DNA of 17,378 nucleotides from Turicibacter sp. UBA7094 (GCA_002493395.1 DKYS01000107.1:6216-23593); one strand, 5' to 3'; numbered from the stretch's first letter, positions 6,976 to 15,869 are shown. Program-made: numbers and translations. Notes: generated by a model not told the origin, from the sequence alone.

Positions 6976-7890
6976 TTGAATTTTTTGTTTTTTAATTCAT
7001 TTTATTTTGGTTCTCTTGCCTTGGCGGATAAGATTGAGAACTTTTTTGCTAAAGATCAGTTTAATGAATTACTAATTAATATAGGATTTAAAATCATTAG
7101 TGTTATTCTAGTTTGTTTGATCATGTCAATAATTAGAAGACTTGGAAAGAATATGTTAAAAAAAGCCTTTGCAGTAAACGTGGAACGTATTCAAAAGGTT
7201 ACAGGGGGGACAGAAAGGCGAAAAGAAACATTTGAAAGTTTATCTTTAAATATTTGGAGATATGCCGTTAATATCGTTTTAATTTTATGGTTAGTTTCTA
7301 TTTTTATCCCATTACAAAATTTATTAATTGCCTCAAGTGCCTTCTTTGTAGTTATTGGATTTGCGGCTAAAAGTATGCTAGATGATATTACAATGGGGTT
7401 TTTTATCATTTTTGAAGATTTATTTTCTGTTGGAGATTTTGTAGAGATTGACGGGAATACGGGAACTGTGACAGAAATAGGATTGCGCTCTGTAAAGATT
7501 CGTGTATTAACTGGGGAAATTGTCATTATTCCTAATGGAAATATTGGTAAGGTAATAAATCACTCTGTTTCAAATGGACAAGCCGTTTTAGATATAGGAA
7601 TTGCTTATGAGGCAGATATTGATAAGGCAATCTCGGTATTGGAGTCTGTAGCTACAGATGCCTTTAATAAATATGAGACAATTTTACAAGTTCCTCAGGT
7701 TTTAGGTGTACAAGAATTAGCCGATTCAGCTGTTGTTATACGTATGACGGCAGAGGTTTCACCGTTACAACAGTGGCATATCCAACGTGAATTACGTCGT
7801 TTAATCAAAATAGCCTTTGATCAGCATAATATAGAGATTCCGTATTCTAAGATGGTCGTTTATCAGAAGAACGAAGGAGGAGCTCAGTAA
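6976..7890 (+). CDS. MscS-family small-conductance mechanosensitive channel
   Basis: Membrane channel that opens under tension to release solutes during osmotic downshock. The protein has 304 residues. Predicted membrane segments lie at about 32-54, 94-113 and a pore-lining TM3 at about 115-135 (LLIASSAFFVVIGFAAKSM). The cytoplasmic beta domain has the family signature from G169 (GLRSVKIRVLTGEIVIIPNG), followed by an alpha/beta C-terminal domain. The start is a TTG, chosen because AAGGAGGAAG (6963-6972) directly precedes it and the next ATG (7123) would remove the first membrane helix. It begins 17 bases after parB and overlaps the next gene by one base, so it belongs to the parA operon. A Bacillus relative (yyaD/ykuT type) also lies near spo0J, which suits this position. 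Confidence 0.9.
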   Translation: MNFLFFNSFYFGSLALADKIENFFAKDQFNELLINIGFKIISVILVCLIMSIIRRLGKNMLKKAFAVNVERIQKVTGGTERRKETFESLSLNIWRYAVNIVLILWLVSIFIPLQNLLIASSAFFVVIGFAAKSMLDDITMGFFIIFEDLFSVGDFVEIDGNTGTVTEIGLRSVKIRVLTGEIVIIPNGNIGKVINHSVSNGQAVLDIGIAYEADIDKAISVLESVATDAFNKYETILQVPQVLGVQELADSAVVIRMTAEVSPLQQWHIQRELRRLIKIAFDQHNIEIPYSKMVVYQKNEGGAQ

Positions 7891-8096
7891 TGAATAATAT
7901 GTCGTTTGGTTTGAATGATATTGTTGAGATGAAGAAGCAGCATCCTTGTGGCACTAATCGTTGGCAGGTGGTTCGGTTAGGTGCCGACATTAAAATAAAG
8001 TGTTGTCATTGTGAACGAGTTTTAATGATGCCAAGACCGGAATTTAAAAAGAAATTAAAGAGGATTTTAGAGTCAGCACAGGTTGATGAAAAATAA
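7890..8096 (+). CDS. DUF951 family small zinc-ribbon-like protein
   Basis: A 68-residue protein matching the DUF951 pattern: DIVEMKKQHPCGTNRWQVVRLGADIKIKC, then CHC and VLMMPR, ending in a basic helix. One cysteine in HPCG and a CCHC cluster suggest metal binding or a nucleic-acid contact, but no function is established. The ATG overlaps the last base of the channel gene stop codon (TAATG), and AAGGAGGA lies 9 bases upstream. DUF951 genes commonly sit near parB in Firmicutes. A terminator follows immediately, so this is probably the last gene of the parA operon. Confidence 0.85.
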   Translation: MNNMSFGLNDIVEMKKQHPCGTNRWQVVRLGADIKIKCCHCERVLMMPRPEFKKKLKRILESAQVDEK

Positions 8097-8105
8097 AAAT
8101 ATAGT

Positions 8106-8148
8106 GGGGATTTAGTACGTTGTTTTAGACGGCTAAATCCCCTTTTTA
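8106..8148 (+). terminator. Intrinsic terminator of the parA operon
   Basis: GGGGATTTAG (8106-8115) is perfectly complementary to CTAAATCCCC (8133-8142) around a 17-base loop, followed by TTTTTA. It starts 10 bases after the DUF951 stop codon. Confidence 0.85.
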
Positions 8149-8292
8149 TATAGGATATAGGATTTGATTAGGAGAGTATTATTTGACTTAAAAACAGGGA
8201 AGGTGTCGGATAGCAAGACCTGATTTTCAAAATTCCGAGGGTTAATAAATAGGGATGGATTTTGATTCTTTTTTGGTGTATGAAAGTTGGAG

Positions 8293-8329
8293 AAAAGGCG
8301 CTAAAATCAGTGTATTTGGGCGTTTTTTT
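8293..8329 (+). terminator. Terminator-like hairpin with no gene before it
   Basis: A stem of about 14 pairs (8293-8307 with 8314-8328) contains three G-U pairs and one mismatch, is centred on CGC/GCG, and its 3' side is a run of seven T (8323-8329). It lies inside a non-coding stretch, 145 bases after the parA-operon terminator. It could be a second terminator, the end of a small RNA at about 8150-8330, or the leftover end of a lost gene. I see no other function in 8149-8360. Confidence 0.4.
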
Positions 8330-8363
8330 ATGACGGTTTAACGTGTTAAAACCTTACTGATTA

Positions 8364-8372
8364 TGCTATAAT
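8364..8372 (+). promoter_or_regulatory. Extended -10 promoter for yaaA-recF-gyrB
   Basis: TGCTATAAT (8364-8372) is a perfect extended -10 element. The -35 position 17 bases upstream is poor (TGTTAA, 8344-8349), which extended -10 promoters tolerate. An imperfect palindrome, GGTTTAAC with TTAAAACC (8335-8353), overlaps the -35 zone and might be an operator. Transcription would start near 8379. Confidence 0.6.
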
Positions 8373-8399
8373 ATATATAGAAAGAAAAAGGTGATTAGT

Positions 8400-8621
8400 A
8401 TGCAAACTGAAGTTTTTATTACAAGTGAATATATTACTCTAGGACAATTTTTAAAGTTTGAGAACTTAATTGAAAGTGGCGGAAATGTAAAATTCTTTTT
8501 AGAGGAAATTCCTGTTTTTATTAATGGTGAGCAAGACAATCGCCGAGGTCGTAAATTATATCCAGGTGATGTGATTTCAATCGAAGAATTTGGTGAATTT
8601 ATTATTTTGATTCAGCAATAG
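8400..8621 (+). CDS. yaaA: S4-domain RNA-binding protein YaaA
   Basis: A 73-residue S4-like protein of the YaaA family, normally encoded between dnaN and recF. It has the characteristic blocks LGQFLKFENLIESGG, VKFFLEEIPVFINGE, NRRGRKLYPGD and a final hydrophobic strand. RNA binding is inferred from the S4 fold; the exact role is poorly defined. The ATG at 8400 is preferred to an in-frame GTG at 8391, because that GTG is part of the ribosome site AAAGGTG (8387-8393). recF follows after 12 bases. The usual upstream neighbours dnaA and dnaN are absent, and yaaA has its own promoter here. Confidence 0.9.
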   Translation: MQTEVFITSEYITLGQFLKFENLIESGGNVKFFLEEIPVFINGEQDNRRGRKLYPGDVISIEEFGEFIILIQQ

Positions 8622-8633
8622 AGGATTAGATTA

Positions 8634-9770
8634 ATGTTTATTAATCGATTATCATTAAGACAGTTTCGGAACTATCAGGAAGCTTCTGTAGAGTTTAAAA
8701 AGAATATTAATATTATTATTGGAAATAACGCACAAGGGAAAACGAGCTTGATTGAGTCTATTTATGTGTTATCGACGACTAAATCACATCGTACAAGTAA
8801 AGATTCCCAACTGATTTTATTTAATGAAGACTTTGCGCGAATTGATGCAGATATTACGCGTGAACATGATGACCTAAAGTTGTCTTTAATTATCTCTAAA
8901 AAGGGAAAAAGGGCGAGTTATAACGGAGTTGACCAAAAGAAACTGAGTGAGTATGTAGGGAAACTGATTGTAGTTATGTTTGCGCCTGAGGATTTATGCT
9001 TAGTTAAAGGTGGACCTCAGTGTCGCCGTCGTTTTATGGATATGGAGATTGGACAATTATCGCCATCTTATCTATTTCATTTAGGTCAGTATTCTAAATT
9101 ATTAAAGCAAAGAAACGAGTTACTAAAACAACTACGGACTAACCGAACTAATGAGTTACTTTTGGATGTGATTACAGAGCAGTTAGTTTCACATGCCATT
9201 TATGTGGTAAATAGTCGCGTAGATTTTTTAAATAAATTAGAGTTGTTTTCAAAACGAATTCATAGCGATATTTCTAATGGATTAGAAGATATTGGTTTAA
9301 GTTATGTGAATTCATTTAAGGAATTAGAGTTAAGCGAAGAAATTATGCTAAAAAAATATAAAGATTTGTATAATCAGGATATTCAATTAGGATCAACTAG
9401 TTTAGGGCCTCATCGTGATGATTTTAGTGTTTCAATTAATGGTGTGAATACACATCAATTTGGGTCGCAAGGTCAACAGCGGACAGCTTCATTGTCGATG
9501 AAGTTAGCTGAAATTGAGTTGATTCATTCCGTTTTAAATGAGTATCCTATTTTATTGTTAGATGACGTTTTAAGTGAATTAGATGACGCACGTCAGACTC
9601 AATTATTAAATACGATAAAAAATAAGGTACAAACTTTTATTACGACAACGAGTATCGATGGTATTGATGAATTTGTTATTGAATTAGCAGATATTTTTAC
9701 GATTAATAATGCAAAGATTAGGATAGGTGATATGAATGACGCAGGAAATGACGAATACACAACAGTATGA
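8634..9770 (+). CDS. recF: DNA replication and repair protein RecF
   Basis: SMC/ABC-like ATPase that, with RecO and RecR, loads RecA onto single-strand gaps at stalled forks. The protein has 378 residues, slightly long for the family. The Walker A box is GNNAQGKT (30-37), the ABC signature is GSQGQQRT (277-284), and Walker B is PILLLDD with D310 and D311, followed by the LSELD D-loop. LGPHRDD is also present. Start ATG 8634 lies shortly after yaaA. The 3' end overlaps gyrB by 35 bases, so translation is probably coupled. remB (yaaB), found between recF and gyrB in Bacillus, is absent. Confidence 0.96.
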   Translation: MFINRLSLRQFRNYQEASVEFKKNINIIIGNNAQGKTSLIESIYVLSTTKSHRTSKDSQLILFNEDFARIDADITREHDDLKLSLIISKKGKRASYNGVDQKKLSEYVGKLIVVMFAPEDLCLVKGGPQCRRRFMDMEIGQLSPSYLFHLGQYSKLLKQRNELLKQLRTNRTNELLLDVITEQLVSHAIYVVNSRVDFLNKLELFSKRIHSDISNGLEDIGLSYVNSFKELELSEEIMLKKYKDLYNQDIQLGSTSLGPHRDDFSVSINGVNTHQFGSQGQQRTASLSMKLAEIELIHSVLNEYPILLLDDVLSELDDARQTQLLNTIKNKVQTFITTTSIDGIDEFVIELADIFTINNAKIRIGDMNDAGNDEYTTV

Positions 9771-11658
9771 TGCAAGTAATATTCAAGTCCTAGAGGGTTT
9801 AGAAGCGGTTCGTAAAAGACCAGGGATGTACATTGGTTCAACAAGTGGTCGTGGATTACATCATTTAGTGTGGGAAATCGTTGATAATTCAATTGATGAG
9901 GCATTGGCAGGTTATTGTACGGAGATTAACGTTGCAATTACAGAGAATAATGAAATTGTTGTTAAAGATAATGGGCGAGGGATTCCAGTGGATGTCCATA
10001 AACAAACTGGAAAGTCGACTGTTGAGACGGTTTATACGGTACTTCATGCCGGAGGAAAATTTGGTGGTGGAGGATATAAAGTTTCTGGGGGATTACACGG
10101 TGTGGGTGCCTCAGTTGTTAATGCTTTATCTGAACATCTAGAAGTAACGGTTAGCCGCAATGGTAAAAAGTATTTCCAACAGTTTGAAAAAGGAACACCA
10201 ATTGATGAATTACATGTTATCGGTGAATCTGATACAACGGGGACGGAAGTTAAGTTTAAGCCAGATCCGACTATCTTTACAGAAACGACCGTATATGACT
10301 ACGATATTTTGCGTAATCGTATTCGAGAGTTGGCATTTTTAAATAAAGGATTAAAAATTACGTTAGAAGATTTGCGTTCTGATAAACCCCAACGTCAAGA
10401 ATTTCATTATGAAGGTGGGATTAGTGAATACGTTCGCTTCTTAAATAAAAATAAAGAGGTTATTCATGAAGATGTTATTCATGTTGAAGGTGAGCGTGAT
10501 GGGATTAGTGTTGAAATCGCAATGCAGTATAATACAGGGGTTGCGGGGAACATTTATTCATTTGCGAATAATATTAATACTCACGAAGGTGGAACTCATG
10601 AGGCAGGATTTCGAGCAGCCTTGACACGAATCATCAATAGTTACGCAAAAAAATTGAATTTATTAAAGGGTGATGATGCCCTTATTGGTGAGGATATTCG
10701 TGAAGGATTAACGGCTATTATTTCAGCTAAGCATCCTGATCCTCAGTTCGAGGGACAAACTAAAACGAAGCTCGGAAATAGTGAGGTTCGTCGTATTGCT
10801 GATAATATTTTCTCAGAAGGGTTTGAGCGATTTTTAATGGAGAATCCGCAGGCTGCAAAGATTATTATTGATAAATCATTGATGGCGGCACGTGCACGAA
10901 TGGCAGCTAAGCGAGCGCGTGAAATGGTACGTCGTAAATCACCTTTAGAATCACTTGGGTTTAAGAGTAAGTTGGCAGACTGTCAATCACGAGATGCCCA
11001 AATTTCAGAGTTATTTATTGTCGAGGGAGATTCAGCGGGTGGTTCCGCAAAACAAGGTCGAGATAATAAATTTCAAGCTATTTTGCCACTTCGTGGTAAG
11101 GTTTTAAATGTTGAAAAAGCCCGAATCGATAAAGTTTATGCAAATAATGAGATTAAAAGTATGATTCATGCAATTGGAACAGGTGTCGGAGATGAGTTTG
11201 ATATTGAAAAAGCCCGATATCATAAAGTGGTAATTATGACTGATGCCGATGTGGATGGGGCTCATATTCGAACATTATTATTAACGTTCTTCTATCGATA
11301 CATGAGACCTTTAGTTGAGAGTGGGTATGTATATATTGCACAACCCCCACTTTATAAGGTATCTCAGGGAAAAAAAATTGAATATGCCTATTCTCCAGAA
11401 GAGCTAGATGCTATTATGGAAAATTTATCTCCAACTCCACGTCCGAACGTACAGCGTTATAAAGGTCTTGGAGAGATGAATGCCGAACAGTTATGGGAGA
11501 CGACAATGGATCCAGAGGTACGTACATTGTTACAGGTTACTCTTGAAGATGCTGTCGAGGCAGATGAAATTTTTGATATTTTAATGGGTGATCGTGTTGA
11601 ACCTCGTCGAGAATTCATCGATGCTAATGCAAAATATGTGACAAATTTAGATTTCTAA
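9736..11658 (+). CDS. gyrB: DNA gyrase subunit B
   Basis: ATPase subunit of gyrase, which introduces negative supercoils using ATP. The protein has 640 residues, the usual Gram-positive length. The GHKL ATPase domain shows EIVDNSIDEALAG, DNGRGIP and a glycine-rich lid (GGKFGGGGYKVSGGLHGVG). The transducer domain and the TOPRIM domain follow: EGDSAGGSAKQGRD (E430) and the metal-binding DADVDG (D503, D505, D507), then QRYKGLGEMN and a C-terminal IDANAKYVTNLDF tail. The ATG at 9736 lies inside recF; a nearby ATG at 9732 is in another frame. The AGGTGA ribosome site precedes it. gyrA follows after 34 bases. Confidence 0.98.
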   Translation: MTQEMTNTQQYDASNIQVLEGLEAVRKRPGMYIGSTSGRGLHHLVWEIVDNSIDEALAGYCTEINVAITENNEIVVKDNGRGIPVDVHKQTGKSTVETVYTVLHAGGKFGGGGYKVSGGLHGVGASVVNALSEHLEVTVSRNGKKYFQQFEKGTPIDELHVIGESDTTGTEVKFKPDPTIFTETTVYDYDILRNRIRELAFLNKGLKITLEDLRSDKPQRQEFHYEGGISEYVRFLNKNKEVIHEDVIHVEGERDGISVEIAMQYNTGVAGNIYSFANNINTHEGGTHEAGFRAALTRIINSYAKKLNLLKGDDALIGEDIREGLTAIISAKHPDPQFEGQTKTKLGNSEVRRIADNIFSEGFERFLMENPQAAKIIIDKSLMAARARMAAKRAREMVRRKSPLESLGFKSKLADCQSRDAQISELFIVEGDSAGGSAKQGRDNKFQAILPLRGKVLNVEKARIDKVYANNEIKSMIHAIGTGVGDEFDIEKARYHKVVIMTDADVDGAHIRTLLLTFFYRYMRPLVESGYVYIAQPPLYKVSQGKKIEYAYSPEELDAIMENLSPTPRPNVQRYKGLGEMNAEQLWETTMDPEVRTLLQVTLEDAVEADEIFDILMGDRVEPRREFIDANAKYVTNLDF

Positions 11659-11692
11659 TTTAAAGCAATATATAGTATCAGGAGGAACGAAA

Positions 11693-14188
11693 ATGTCTGG
11701 ATATGACCAAGTAAAACCGCATAATATTGCTAAAGAAATGAGAACCTCTTTTATTGATTATGCGATGAGTGTTATCGTATCACGTGCTTTGCCAGACGTT
11801 CGCGATGGATTAAAGCCGGTTCATCGTCGAATTTTATATTCGATGAACGATTTAGGGATGCATAGTGATAAACCGTATAAAAAATCTGCCCGTATCGTCG
11901 GGGATGTTATTGCTAAGTACCACCCTCATGGTGATTCATCAGTTTATGACGCCATGGTACGTATGGCACAGGATTTTAGTTATCGTTATCCATTAGTAGA
12001 TGGACATGGGAACTTTGGTTCGGTTGATGGTGATGGAGCAGCCGCAATGCGTTATACTGAGGCGAGAATGTCGAAATTAGCGATGGAAATGATGCGAGAT
12101 ATTAATAAAAATACGATTGATTTCCAACCGAACTTTGACGGAGAGGAACAAGAGCCAGTTGTATTACCAGCAAGATTTCCTAGTTTATTAGTAAATGGGA
12201 CAACAGGGATTGCTGTAGGGATGGCGACTAATATCCCTCCTCATAATTTATCAGAAGTTATCGATGGTTGCTTAGCCTATATGGATAATCCTGAGATTGA
12301 TGTTTTAGGATTAATGCAGTATATTAAGGGACCTGATTTACCAACGGGTGCTCTAATTCTTGGTACAAAGGGGATTCGCGCAGCCTATGAGACTGGAAAT
12401 GGATCGATTATGATTCGTTCTCAATGTGAGATTGTTGAAGGACACGGTGGAAAGTATTCTATTTTAGTAACGGAAATCCCTTACCAAGTTAACCGTGAGC
12501 GACTAATTGAGAAAATTGCTGAATTAGTTAAAGAAAAAAAAATAGACGGTATTACCGATTTACGTAATGAATCAAATCGTGAGGGAACACGTATTGTGAT
12601 TGAATTGCGTAAAGACGTTAATCCGCAAGTTATGTTAAATAATCTATTTAAATTAACTCAATTACAAGTATCGTATGGAATTAATATGTTAGCCTTAATT
12701 GATGGACAACCAAAGGTATTGAGTTTAAAAGAGATTATTTCAGAATATATTAAACATCAAGTTGAGGTTATCGTTCGTCGTACGAAATTTGATTTAGATA
12801 AAGCTGAGGATCGTGCTCATATTTTAGAAGGATTACGTATTGCGCTTGATCATATTGATCGTATTATTGCGATTATACGGGGTTCATCTAACGATGAAGA
12901 GGCGCTTAACTCTTTAATGGCTGAATTCTCTTTATCAGAACGTCAAGGGAAAGCTATTTTAGAAATGCGTCTTCGTCGTTTAACAGGATTAGAACGAGGT
13001 AAAATTGAGGATGAATATCAGAATTTAGTTGTGTTAATTGCTGATTTAAAGGATATTTTAGCGAACGAGTCTCGTGTCCATGCAATTATTCGCGAGGAAT
13101 TACTCGAAGTTAAGCAAAAGCATGGCGATGAACGTCGTACTCAGGTTGTTCGTGGTTCTGACTTTGATATTGAAGATGAAGATTTAATTCCGGAAGAACA
13201 GGTTATTATTACATTAACGAATAACGGATATATTAAGCGTCAACCAATTTCAACATATCGCTCTCAAAACCGTGGTGGTCGTGGTGTTCAAGGAATGGGA
13301 ACCCATGATGATGATTATGTAAAGGAATTATTATCAACTTCGACGCATGATTATTTATTATTCTTCACAAGTAAAGGGAAAGTATATCAGAAAAAGGCGT
13401 ATACAATTCCTGAGTATGGTCGCACAGCTAAGGGGTTACCGATTGTCAATATTATTGAGATTGCCCAGGATGAGTACATTAGTGCGATTATTCCGGTTAA
13501 GGAGTTCAATGACGATGAGTTCTTATTCTTTGCAACATGTTCAGGGGTAGTTAAACGTACAACATTATCGGCTTTTGGGCATATTAGAACAAATGGACTC
13601 ATTGCTTTATCGTTACGGGAAGATGACGAGTTGATTGGGGTACGAAAAACATCAGGGCAAGATGATATTATTATTGCTTCAAGCGGCGGAAAGGCTGTTT
13701 GGTTTGATGAGACTGAGGTGCGCCCAATGGGACGTACGGCAGCTGGTGTTCGAGGTATTCACTTAGAAGATGGTGAAGTTGCAATTGGGATGGAGATGGT
13801 TACAATGGATCAAGAAATTCTGGTTGTAACAGAAAAAGGATTCGGTAAACGCACGTCGATTAAAGAATATCGTAAAACGAAACGTGGCGGTAAAGGAGTT
13901 AAGACTGTCACTATTACTGATAAAAATGGATCCTTGGTAGCAATGAAAGCTGTGAACGCAGATGAGGATTTATTAATTGTAACGAACAAGGGCGTTATTA
14001 TCAGAACGCCAATTCATCAAATTTCACAAACGGGACGTGCAACACAAGGTGTGAAACTCATCCGATTAACAGAGGATCAGGCGGTTTCTAGCGTTGCTAT
14101 TGTGGAACATGAAGAGTCAGAAGAGTTGCACACTATAAACGAGGAAGCGACTCAGGTTGTAGATACAGCAGAAACTAAAACTGAGTAA
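11693..14188 (+). CDS. gyrA: DNA gyrase subunit A
   Basis: Breakage-reunion subunit of gyrase. The protein has 831 residues. The catalytic tyrosine is Y121 (in AAMRYTEARM). The quinolone-determining loop reads HGDSSVYDAMVRM, with S82 and D86 at the positions of E. coli S83 and D87, so the drug-sensitive residue types are kept. The C-terminal beta-pinwheel carries the GyrA box QNRGGRG (525-531), which supports gyrase over topoisomerase IV, and a second RGGKG-type blade motif. The C-terminus ends in an acidic tail rich in Glu and Thr. The start ATG follows AGGAGGAAC. No strong terminator is seen before the serS promoter; only AT-rich sequence fills 14189-14264. Confidence 0.98.
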   Translation: MSGYDQVKPHNIAKEMRTSFIDYAMSVIVSRALPDVRDGLKPVHRRILYSMNDLGMHSDKPYKKSARIVGDVIAKYHPHGDSSVYDAMVRMAQDFSYRYPLVDGHGNFGSVDGDGAAAMRYTEARMSKLAMEMMRDINKNTIDFQPNFDGEEQEPVVLPARFPSLLVNGTTGIAVGMATNIPPHNLSEVIDGCLAYMDNPEIDVLGLMQYIKGPDLPTGALILGTKGIRAAYETGNGSIMIRSQCEIVEGHGGKYSILVTEIPYQVNRERLIEKIAELVKEKKIDGITDLRNESNREGTRIVIELRKDVNPQVMLNNLFKLTQLQVSYGINMLALIDGQPKVLSLKEIISEYIKHQVEVIVRRTKFDLDKAEDRAHILEGLRIALDHIDRIIAIIRGSSNDEEALNSLMAEFSLSERQGKAILEMRLRRLTGLERGKIEDEYQNLVVLIADLKDILANESRVHAIIREELLEVKQKHGDERRTQVVRGSDFDIEDEDLIPEEQVIITLTNNGYIKRQPISTYRSQNRGGRGVQGMGTHDDDYVKELLSTSTHDYLLFFTSKGKVYQKKAYTIPEYGRTAKGLPIVNIIEIAQDEYISAIIPVKEFNDDEFLFFATCSGVVKRTTLSAFGHIRTNGLIALSLREDDELIGVRKTSGQDDIIIASSGGKAVWFDETEVRPMGRTAAGVRGIHLEDGEVAIGMEMVTMDQEILVVTEKGFGKRTSIKEYRKTKRGGKGVKTVTITDKNGSLVAMKAVNADEDLLIVTNKGVIIRTPIHQISQTGRATQGVKLIRLTEDQAVSSVAIVEHEESEELHTINEEATQVVDTAETKTE

Positions 14189-14264
14189 TAATACCTTCTT
14201 TTTAGAAAAAATAAATAATTTGAGTCTTATGCGCATATAATAAAATACATTTAATATACTAATA

Positions 14265-14293
14265 TTGACAAAAAAAATGCTTAATGCTATAGT
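14265..14293 (+). promoter_or_regulatory. serS promoter
   Basis: Perfect -35 TTGACA (14265-14270), a 17-base spacer ending in TGC (extended -10), and -10 TATAGT (14288-14293). Transcription would begin near 14300, just before the T-box leader. Confidence 0.8.
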
Positions 14294-14299
14294 ACAATT

Positions 14300-14550
14300 A
14301 AATAAAAAAGCAGTGATTAGGATTAGTACTTTTTACTTTATTGCATAGAGAGTCGGCGGTTGGTGAAAGCCGAACAATGAGTAATTTGGAATCAACCTAG
14401 GAGTGGAATGAAGAAGGTAAGTATTCATTCACGGTCTAACCGTTATCTTTGCAAGGGGTCTAATCAATTGGTTCTTAAAAGAACGGTTAGTGGACAACTA
14501 GGGTGGCAACGCGGGTTAAATCTCGTCCCTAATTTAGGGATGAGATTTTT
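14300..14550 (+). ncRNA. T-box riboswitch leader, serine-specific
   Basis: This leader senses uncharged tRNA-Ser and raises serS transcription when charging is low. Stem I includes a hairpin region at about 14351-14372 (GTCGGCGG to GCCGAAC) and the specifier context GGAATCAACC, in which TCA at 14392-14394 is a serine codon. The T-box proper is AGGGTGGCAACGCGG (14500-14514). Its UGGC bulge would pair with the GCCA 3' end of tRNA-Ser (discriminator G), agreeing with the specifier. A terminator hairpin at 14518-14548 completes the switch. The standard UGGNACC appears here as UGGCAAC, a variant. Confidence 0.93.
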
Positions 14551-14553
14551 TTG
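14518..14553 (+). terminator. T-box regulated terminator
   Basis: A 15-bp stem (14518-14532 with 14534-14548, one G-U pair as drawn; in practice the central pairs open to form the loop) is followed by a T run. Its 5' side lies just after the T-box sequence, so formation of the antiterminator with uncharged tRNA-Ser would prevent it. It ends about 40 bases before serS. Confidence 0.88.
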
Positions 14554-14594
14554 TTTGGGCTACCTAATCAAACAACAGTATAGGAGGAATGTAA

Positions 14595-15869
14595 ATGTTA
14601 GATTTAAAACGAGTTCGAGAAGATTTACAAGGCACGATTAAACGTTTAGAAACACGCGGTGGAGATTTTAGTTATTTAAATAAAATTACCGAATTAGATG
14701 AACAACGTAAAAATATTATTCTTGAAGTAGAGCAGCTAAAATCTAATCGTAACGAAGTATCAAAATTAATCGGACAATATAAACGTGAGAAAAAAGATGC
14801 TTCTGAATTATTGGCTCAAATGAATGGTGTCGGTGAAAAAGTTAAAGAACTTGATGAAAAATTACGTGGGTTAGACGAAGAAATTAAAAATTTATTATTA
14901 GGAACGCCTAATGTTCCATGTGGAACAATCGCGTTAGGGAAAGATGAAAATGATAATGTAGAGATTCGTAAATATGGAGAGCCTACACATTTTGATTTTG
15001 CTCCAAAAGCGCATTGGGATTTAGTAACGGATTTAGATATTATTGATTTTGAACGCGCTGGGAAGATTACGGGGAGTCGTTTTGCCGTTTATAAGGGATT
15101 AGGTGCCCGTTTAGAACGTGCTTTAATTAGTTTTATGTTAGATTTACATACTGGCGACCATGGATATACAGAGATTTTACCGCCAGTTATTGTGAATCGT
15201 GCAAGTATGACAGGAACAGGTCAATTACCTAAATTTGAAGAGGATGCTTTCAAGTTAGTAGATACAGATTATTTCCTTATTCCAACAGCAGAGGTTCCAG
15301 TAACAAATTTACATCGTGATGAAATTTTAAACGGGGAACAATTACCGATTAAATATACGGCATATAGTCCATGTTTCCGTGCTGAAGCCGGATCTGCTGG
15401 ACGTGATACACGAGGAATTATCCGTCAGCATCAATTTAATAAGGTTGAATTAGTTAAGTTTGTTAAACCTGAAGATTCTTATCAAGAGCTAGAGGATTTA
15501 ACAGCAAATGCTGAGAAGGTGTTACAATTATTAGGATTACCATATCGTGTCATTGAATTATGTACAGGAGATATCGGATTTTCTGCCGCGAAAACATATG
15601 ATATTGAGGTTTGGTTACCATCTTATCATGCTTATAAAGAGATTTCTTCTTGTTCAAACTTTGAAGATTTTCAAGCCCGTCGTGCGAATATTAAATTCCG
15701 TCGTGATGCAAAAGCTAAACCAGAATTTGTTCATACATTAAATGGTTCAGGTTTAGCAATCGGACGTACAGTCGCTGCGATTATTGAAAATTACCAACAA
15801 GCAGATGGAAGCATCGTGATTCCTGAAGTTTTACGTCCATATATGCGTAATCTTGAGGTTATTAAATAA
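14595..15869 (+). CDS. serS: Serine--tRNA ligase (seryl-tRNA synthetase)
   Basis: Class II synthetase that charges tRNA-Ser (and tRNA-Sec where present) with serine using ATP. The protein has 424 residues, normal length. The N-terminal antiparallel coiled-coil arm that grips the long variable loop of tRNA-Ser spans about residues 28-100 and is rich in Lys and Glu. Catalytic-domain features include the serine-binding TAEVPVTNL, motif 2 (FRAEAGSAGRDTRGIIRQHQ) and motif 3 (GSGLAIGRTVAAIIENYQ). The start ATG follows AGGAGGAATGTAA. Regulation is by the T-box leader directly upstream. In Bacillus serS lies some distance past gyrA; here it is the next gene. Confidence 0.98.
   Translation: MLDLKRVREDLQGTIKRLETRGGDFSYLNKITELDEQRKNIILEVEQLKSNRNEVSKLIGQYKREKKDASELLAQMNGVGEKVKELDEKLRGLDEEIKNLLLGTPNVPCGTIALGKDENDNVEIRKYGEPTHFDFAPKAHWDLVTDLDIIDFERAGKITGSRFAVYKGLGARLERALISFMLDLHTGDHGYTEILPPVIVNRASMTGTGQLPKFEEDAFKLVDTDYFLIPTAEVPVTNLHRDEILNGEQLPIKYTAYSPCFRAEAGSAGRDTRGIIRQHQFNKVELVKFVKPEDSYQELEDLTANAEKVLQLLGLPYRVIELCTGDIGFSAAKTYDIEVWLPSYHAYKEISSCSNFEDFQARRANIKFRRDAKAKPEFVHTLNGSGLAIGRTVAAIIENYQQADGSIVIPEVLRPYMRNLEVIK

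Noticed and set aside
9599..9904. Minus-strand open frame across the recF-gyrB junction
   Set aside because: Shadow of two well-supported genes, with no ribosome site or family resemblance.
14408..14641. Open frame of 77 codons upstream of serS
   Set aside because: It lies across the T-box leader and its terminator and runs into serS in another frame; the RNA structure explains the sequence.
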